Below, piece after piece: positions 23,898 to 23,952 of a stretch of 23,952 nt of DNA (position 1 is its first letter; every line of letters starts with the position of its first letter). The notes beneath the pieces are model-generated. The model did not search any database and was not told the origin of the DNA. It saw nothing but the letters and a program-made list of their open reading frames with translations. This stretch comes from Nitrospirae bacterium RBG_13_39_12 (lineage in GTDB: Bacteria > Nitrospirota > Thermodesulfovibrionia > Thermodesulfovibrionales > SM23-35): the NCBI GenBank assembly GCA_001805125.1, contig MHEF01000069.1, positions 16,670-40,621 on the forward strand, read 5' to 3'. A program made the translations under genes and the position numbers.

Positions 23898-23952
23898 GGG
23901 TCAGGTCTTGTTTCTTGCATAATCTCATCTTCCCTTATTCACCATCCTGCTT
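23898..23952. mobile_element. Possible terminus of a REP-associated (IS200-like) transposase element, partial
   Basis: GGGTCAGGTCTTG at 23898-23910 resembles the conserved end motif that flanks many REP-associated tyrosine transposase genes in Nitrospirota and deltaproteobacterial genomes (recalled, not searched). It follows directly after the broken ImmA gene. The transposase, if any, lies beyond the right edge. Confidence 0.35.

Overview
This looks like chromosomal DNA from an anaerobic or facultatively anaerobic bacterium of roughly 40% GC. The gene content resembles the Nitrospirota (Thermodesulfovibrionia-like) or a deltaproteobacterial-type lineage: an 11-gene complex I operon without nuoEFG, an Nfn-type transhydrogenase next to it, glycogen genes, and an XRE/ImmA pair beside a GGGTCAGGTCTTG-type repeat. 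The phylum is inferred from gene content alone.

Left part (1-12318): energy metabolism. On the minus strand lie nfnA and the start of nfnB, the two subunits of NADH-dependent ferredoxin:NADP+ oxidoreductase; nfnB runs off the left edge. A 349-bp divergent intergenic region separates them from nuoABCDHIJKLMN on the plus strand. The genes are tightly packed or overlapping, and nuoE, nuoF and nuoG are absent. The complex therefore has a full membrane pump and the connecting Fe-S/quinone module, but no NADH-oxidising arm. The most striking feature is NuoD, which carries an internal insertion of about 95 residues holding two complete [4Fe-4S] ferredoxin motifs. It may be an alternative electron-entry site for ferredoxin. 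The nuo promoter sits so close to the nuoA ATG that the mRNA may be leaderless or nearly so.

Middle (12319-15120): a class I SAM methyltransferase, an integral-membrane ICMT/PEMT-type methyltransferase, a 14-residue ORF that looks like the stump of another methyltransferase, and a UbiA/MenA-family prenyltransferase. The prenyltransferase may make the menaquinone that complex I would reduce.

Right-middle (15121-21895, all minus strand): malQ (GH77 amylomaltase) and glgC (ADP-glucose pyrophosphorylase) for glycogen metabolism; a predicted lipoprotein; a two-gene unit encoding an unknown 125-aa protein and an ATP-cone/Mrr-type nuclease fusion; and a pair encoding a glutaredoxin-like protein and a small unknown HTH-like protein.

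Right end (21896-23952): another class I methyltransferase behind a perfect 17-bp palindrome, a REP-like inverted repeat, an XRE-family regulator with a palindrome over its promoter, and an ImmA/IrrE-type gene cut off before its metalloprotease motif. The broken gene ends just before a repeat motif that resembles the terminus of a REP-associated transposase element. No rRNA, tRNA or CRISPR array was seen.
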